Shown here: positions 16,088 through 19,526 of the stretch, piece after piece | How the letters are laid out: each line of letters opens with the position of its first letter | Numbering within the stretch: the stretch's first letter is position 1 | Assembly (NCBI GenBank): GCA_964428935.1 | Contig: CAYSAG010000072.1 | Location: 1-19,526, forward strand | Direction: 5' to 3' | Length of the DNA: 19,526 nucleotides | From: JAADHY01 sp964428935 | GTDB lineage: Bacteria > Planctomycetota > Planctomycetia > Planctomycetales > Planctomycetaceae | The notes under the pieces: model-generated | Told to the model about the DNA's origin: nothing | What the model saw: the letters and a program-made list of their open reading frames with translations, nothing else | The model's database searches: none | Program-made: the position numbers and the translations under genes

Positions 16088-16248
16088 CCGGTCGTCCGGA
16101 CGTTGCCGGGTCGTGGTCGTTCCGCGAGCGGTTGGCGGCGGCTAAACGACGGCGTCCGGGCATTCGTCCCCGTCTCTCAGACATTCGCGGGTTCGGAGCG
16201 ACCGGTCGTCTCTTGAGGACTCAGCCTCGAAGCGCCGACCGCCGGCGG

Positions 16249-16281
16249 CCACGACGGAGCGTAGCCCTTCAATTCCCGGAC
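16249..16281 (+). repeat. 33-base intergenic repeat, copy 2
   Basis: It matches 14257-14289 at 30 of 33 positions. It lies in the 202-base gap between the convergent dehydrogenase and phosphatase genes, ending 8 bases before the phosphatase stop codon. A short TCAGCCTCG lies 19-24 bases upstream of both copies, suggesting the homology extends leftward with divergence. Confidence 0.7.
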
Positions 16282-16289
16282 TGCGTCGG

Positions 16290-16952
16290 TCAAATGGAAA
16301 ACCCGCTGCGGACCGTTCCGACCTGGTGCGACTGGACGAACTCGCCAGTGTCGAGGTCCAGGCACGTCAACCAGCCGCCTCCGTACGCGAACGTGTCAAT
16401 GCAGACCCAACCGGGCCACACCAGCGGGAAGCCACCGCGTTGAGCGGTGTGTCCGCAGACGACCCGTTTGCCGCTCGGGTGCGCCGGCTCGTCGCCTCGA
16501 ACCTTTTCCCACCGCAGCCATTCGTCCGTTTGCTCGGGAAGCGGGACGTCCGGACAAAGGCTGGCGTGAATCAGAATGTCCTTTTCCAGCTCCACGTACG
16601 GAACCGCGGAGTGGAGCAGCTCCAAGTGCGCGTCCGGGATTCGGCTGAAACTGCCTCCGTACGACTCCAGCGTCTGCTGGCCGCCGAAACTGAGCCACGC
16701 CTCCAGCACCGGGTCGCTGTGCATGGCATCGAACATCATTTCCTCGTGGTTTCCCAAAACGAGAACCAGGCGGCAGTCTTGGCGGAGCTGAAGCAACATG
16801 TCGACGGCCAACCGCGTGTTCGGTCCGCGGTCGACCACGTCCCCCAGGATGTAAATGGTGTCGTCGGCTGTCGGGCCGACAGCGGCCAACAGCGCGTCCA
16901 ACGCCACCTCGCAGCCGTGAATGTCACCAATTGCCAGACGTCGTCCGGGCAC
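16290..16952 (-). CDS. PPP-family serine/threonine protein phosphatase-like metallophosphoesterase
   Basis: 220 residues from a GTG start (16950-16952), with AAGGAA (complement of 16959-16964) 6 bases upstream. The metal-binding signatures of the PPP family are intact and in order: GDIHG (residues 9-13), GDVVDRG (37-43), GNHEE (67-71), a later ligand His in LIHAS (H129) and CGHTA (H168). Length and motif spacing fit the small bacterial/phage-lambda-type Ser/Thr phosphatases (PrpA-like) rather than diadenosine tetraphosphatase, though ApaH-like activity cannot be excluded. It probably acts in the cytoplasm with two metal ions. It sits alone between the convergent dehydrogenase gene and argG, which is upstream on the same strand with a 238-base gap. 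Confidence 0.88.
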   Translation of the reverse strand: MPGRRLAIGDIHGCEVALDALLAAVGPTADDTIYILGDVVDRGPNTRLAVDMLLQLRQDCRLVLVLGNHEEMMFDAMHSDPVLEAWLSFGGQQTLESYGGSFSRIPDAHLELLHSAVPYVELEKDILIHASLCPDVPLPEQTDEWLRWEKVRGDEPAHPSGKRVVCGHTAQRGGFPLVWPGWVCIDTFAYGGGWLTCLDLDTGEFVQSHQVGTVRSGFSI

Positions 16953-17147
16953 CGTCTTTTCCTTGCAAAACCGTTTGCGCCAGGCAACGTCTCCGGGTCA
17001 CGGCCAGTGGTCTGCAAGCCGTCCTGCCGCAGGCGGCTGCAGCCGCAGCGTCACCGAACCGACACTCGCCGACGAGCCGGAAGCCGAGAGAGAAAAACGG
17101 TCCGTCGCGACGCGACCCGTTACCGGCACCGGACGTCTTGCCAAGCT

Positions 17148-17168
17148 CCGCTCTGCCGTCAAGAGCGG
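17148..17168 (-). terminator. Hairpin just downstream of argG (no U tract)
   Basis: CCGCTCT (17148-17154) and AGAGCGG (17162-17168) form a perfect 7-bp stem with a 7-base loop, 22 bases after the argG stop. No U-rich tract follows on the minus strand, so it may be a 3'-end stabiliser or a weak terminator. Confidence 0.3.
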
Positions 17169-17190
17169 CACCAACGGCGGCCGTCTTCGC

Positions 17191-18405
17191 TCAGTACTCG
17201 CGAGGATGCATGCGGGCCTGCACCCGAATCGGCAGCCCAATGATTCGCAAGAAGCCCTCGGCGTCGCTTTGGTTGTACGAGCCCCCGGCTTCCATGCTGG
17301 CAATCTCGGCGTCGTACAAACTGTTGGGGCTGGTCCGGCTGTGGACGAGCACATTCCCCTTGTAAAGGCCCAGGGTGACCTCGCCGGTGACCGGGCGCTG
17401 CGCTTCGCGAATGAAAGCCATCAGCGCGTCCATTTTCGGCGTGTACCAGTAACCGTAGTAAACCATTTCGGCCACCTCGGGCGCCAATCGGTCGCGCAGG
17501 TGCATGAGGTCGCGGTCGAGCGTGAGTTGCTCGACGGCTCGGTGAGCGTCGTACAGAATCGTCATGCCCGGAGCCTCGTACACGCCGCGACTTTTCATGC
17601 CCACGAACCGGTTCTCCACAATGTCGATCCGCCCGACTCCGTTCCGGCCACCGATCCGGTTCAGCTCCAACACCATTTCCAAGGCCGACCGTTTCTGCCC
17701 GTTCAGCGTCACCGGCACGCCCGACTCGAACCCAATCGTGATTTCTTCGACCTGGTCCGGAGCCTCCCGCGGCGAGACAGTCATGCCGAAATCGATGATT
17801 TCGTACCCATTGACAGCCGGGTCTTCCAAACGGCCAGCTTCGTAACTGATGTGAAGACAGTTCTCGTCGGAACTGTAAGGCTTCTCAACCGTCGCTTTGA
17901 CCGGAATGCCCTTGGCCTGACAGTATTCGATCATTTCCCGCCGGCCGGGAAATTTCTCGCGGAACCGATCGATTCTCCACGGAGCAATGACCCGAATCGA
18001 CGGGTTCAAGGCCTCGGCGGCCATTTGAAACCGGCATTGGTCGTTGCCCTTGCCCGTCGCTCCGTGAGCGAACGCTTCCGCTCCGACCTCCCGCGCCACC
18101 TGCAGACATTTCTTGGCGATCAGCGGCCGCGCGATGGACGTGCCCATCAGGTAGACCGCCTCATATTTGGCCTGCCACTGCAGAACTGGAAAGGCGAAGT
18201 CCCGGCAGAGCTCTTCACGGGCGTCGACGATCCGAGCCGATGCCGCGCCTTGCGACTTCGCCTTCTCCAAAATCGCCTCCTTGTCCTCACACGGCTGTCC
18301 CAGGTCCACGTAGACGCAGTGGACGTCCCAGCCTTCCTCCTGCAACCAGCTGAGAATGACCGAGGTGTCCAACCCGCCCGAGTACGCTAGCACACAGCTT
18401 GCCAT
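17191..18405 (-). CDS. argG: Argininosuccinate synthase
   Basis: 404 residues; ATG at 18403-18405 with GAGGAA (complement of 18414-18419) 8 bases upstream. The enzyme joins citrulline and aspartate using ATP, the penultimate step of arginine biosynthesis, in the cytoplasm. The N-type ATP pyrophosphatase P-loop AYSGGLDTS is at residues 7-15. Other family blocks are present and in order: 'VYVDLGQPCEDKEAILEKAK', HGATGKGNDQ, the 'SSDENCLHISYEAGRLEDP' substrate region, 'GRNGVGRIDIVENRFVGMKS' and RGVYEAPG. Length is normal for the family and no damage is seen. No other arg gene is adjacent. Its base composition differs sharply from the genes to the left: about 31 GAT/ATC triplets in 1.2 kb against two in the 3.7-kb GH106 gene, largely through use of ATC for Ile. 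Confidence 0.98.
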   Translation of the reverse strand: MASCVLAYSGGLDTSVILSWLQEEGWDVHCVYVDLGQPCEDKEAILEKAKSQGAASARIVDAREELCRDFAFPVLQWQAKYEAVYLMGTSIARPLIAKKCLQVAREVGAEAFAHGATGKGNDQCRFQMAAEALNPSIRVIAPWRIDRFREKFPGRREMIEYCQAKGIPVKATVEKPYSSDENCLHISYEAGRLEDPAVNGYEIIDFGMTVSPREAPDQVEEITIGFESGVPVTLNGQKRSALEMVLELNRIGGRNGVGRIDIVENRFVGMKSRGVYEAPGMTILYDAHRAVEQLTLDRDLMHLRDRLAPEVAEMVYYGYWYTPKMDALMAFIREAQRPVTGEVTLGLYKGNVLVHSRTSPNSLYDAEIASMEAGGSYNQSDAEGFLRIIGLPIRVQARMHPREY

Positions 18406-18630
18406 GCTTTCCGTTCCTCGTTCTTCCGCGCCGACGTCGACTGACCTTCGACAAAACCCCGTTGCTCTGCCAAACCGCAGAACGAGCGAACAACCCGCTC
18501 ACACACCTTGCCGCCTTCGGGTTCCGTTGGACCCGCTTTCCTTGACGGACGCTGTCAGCCGGGGCCGAGCTCCAGCCGGCTCAGGCCCGTCCCGCTTTCC
18601 CCACCGGTGTCGCTCGCTCGCAAGGACGCG

Positions 18631-18636
18631 ATTATA
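18631..18636 (-). promoter_or_regulatory. Consensus TATAAT -10 box, likely argG promoter
   Basis: The minus strand reads CGGTTATAATCGCG, with a perfect TATAAT at the complement of 18631-18636. A poor -35 candidate (GTGTCG) lies 18 bases upstream. Transcription would start near 18624, giving an argG leader of about 220 bases. A perfect TATAAT is unlikely by chance in this GC-rich sequence. Confidence 0.5.
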
Positions 18637-18748
18637 ACCGGGGCCGATTGGCTGCGACACCGACCCTGCCCGTGTCTTTTCTTTTGCCGACGCGGCAGCC
18701 CGCTCCGTGGCGCTGCTTCTCTCCACTCGCCCGAACCTGCCCGTGCGC

Positions 18749-18777
18749 AAAAAAGAAGAGGCCTTTTGGCCTCTTCT
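18749..18777 (-). terminator. Intrinsic terminator of groEL
   Basis: AGAAGAGGCC (18754-18763) and GGCCTCTTCT (18768-18777) form a perfect 10-bp stem with a 4-base loop. On the minus strand it is followed by six T (complement of A 18749-18754). It lies about 70 bases after the groEL stop codon, so it is a textbook Rho-independent terminator. Confidence 0.92.
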
Positions 18778-18847
18778 CGCTGCTCTGTGTGTGTCGGCTT
18801 GCCTCCGTGCGCCGGCCCCCTCCGTGGTTCCTCACTCCTCCCAGGCA

Positions 18848-19526
<679 letters not shown>

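Larger units (their letters stand above)
18406..18847. other. 442-base intergenic region between groEL and argG
   Basis: Both flanking genes are on the minus strand. The region holds the groEL terminator (18749-18777), a consensus -10 box for argG (18631-18636) and the predicted argG leader of roughly 220 bases. I see no tRNA or small gene. A GGGTTCC/GGACCC near-hairpin near 18520-18535 lies in the leader; I cannot assign it to any known riboswitch. Confidence 0.55.

Noticed and set aside
16921..18390. A 489-codon open frame on the plus strand
   Set aside because: Antisense to argG, which is unmistakable; the plus-strand protein is a shadow.
14009..18847. tRNA genes in the intergenic gaps
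   Set aside because: No T-loop (GGTTCGAATCC-type) with matching acceptor stem was found; partial GGTTCGAG and GGGTTCGG strings lack cloverleaf context.

Overview
The window looks like a piece of a GC-rich planctomycete (Planctomycetota) chromosome. The evidence is the gene mix: a TPR-carrying O-antigen-ligase-like membrane protein, a DUF1573 protein, a lipoprotein multihaem cytochrome, a Tat-exported GH29-type protein, a secreted sulfatase, a very large GH106-type protein and a DUF6807 protein. This is inference from gene content; no 16S or other decisive marker is present, and genus cannot be named.

Layout. Bases 1-1134 hold the 3' end of the O-antigen-ligase/TPR gene. Bases 1468-5631 hold three plus-strand genes: DUF1573 protein, tetrahaem cytochrome lipoprotein and a CYTH/class IV adenylate cyclase-like protein. 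Bases 5882-8977 hold a plus-strand GH29-sulfatase pair. It faces a minus-strand pair (9045-14008, transcribed right to left) of DUF6807 protein then GH106 protein. After a 660-base gap comes an aldehyde dehydrogenase (14669-16087, plus). Then, all on the minus strand, lie a PPP-type phosphatase, argG and the 3' end of groEL (running off the right edge). A strong intrinsic terminator ends groEL and a consensus TATAAT lies upstream of argG.

Working together. The centre reads as an exported glycan-degradation locus: a sulfatase to desulfate, GH29- and GH106-type enzymes that in their families remove L-fucose and L-rhamnose, and an aldehyde dehydrogenase that could oxidise lactaldehyde formed from those deoxysugars. 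This link is inferred from context. The flanks are envelope, electron-transfer, signalling and housekeeping genes.

Most unusual observations. (1) The trinucleotide GAT and its complement ATC are almost absent from about the first 17.2 kb, even across codon junctions, but are common inside argG and groEL. (2) A diverged intergenic repeat occurs three times between 14.1 and 16.3 kb, one copy inverted. (3) The cytochrome carries a degenerate 5'-nucleotidase-like domain fused to four haem sites. (4) The GH29 protein has a changed sugar-binding motif. (5) A 17-base direct repeat with 20-base period sits just upstream of the GH29 gene.
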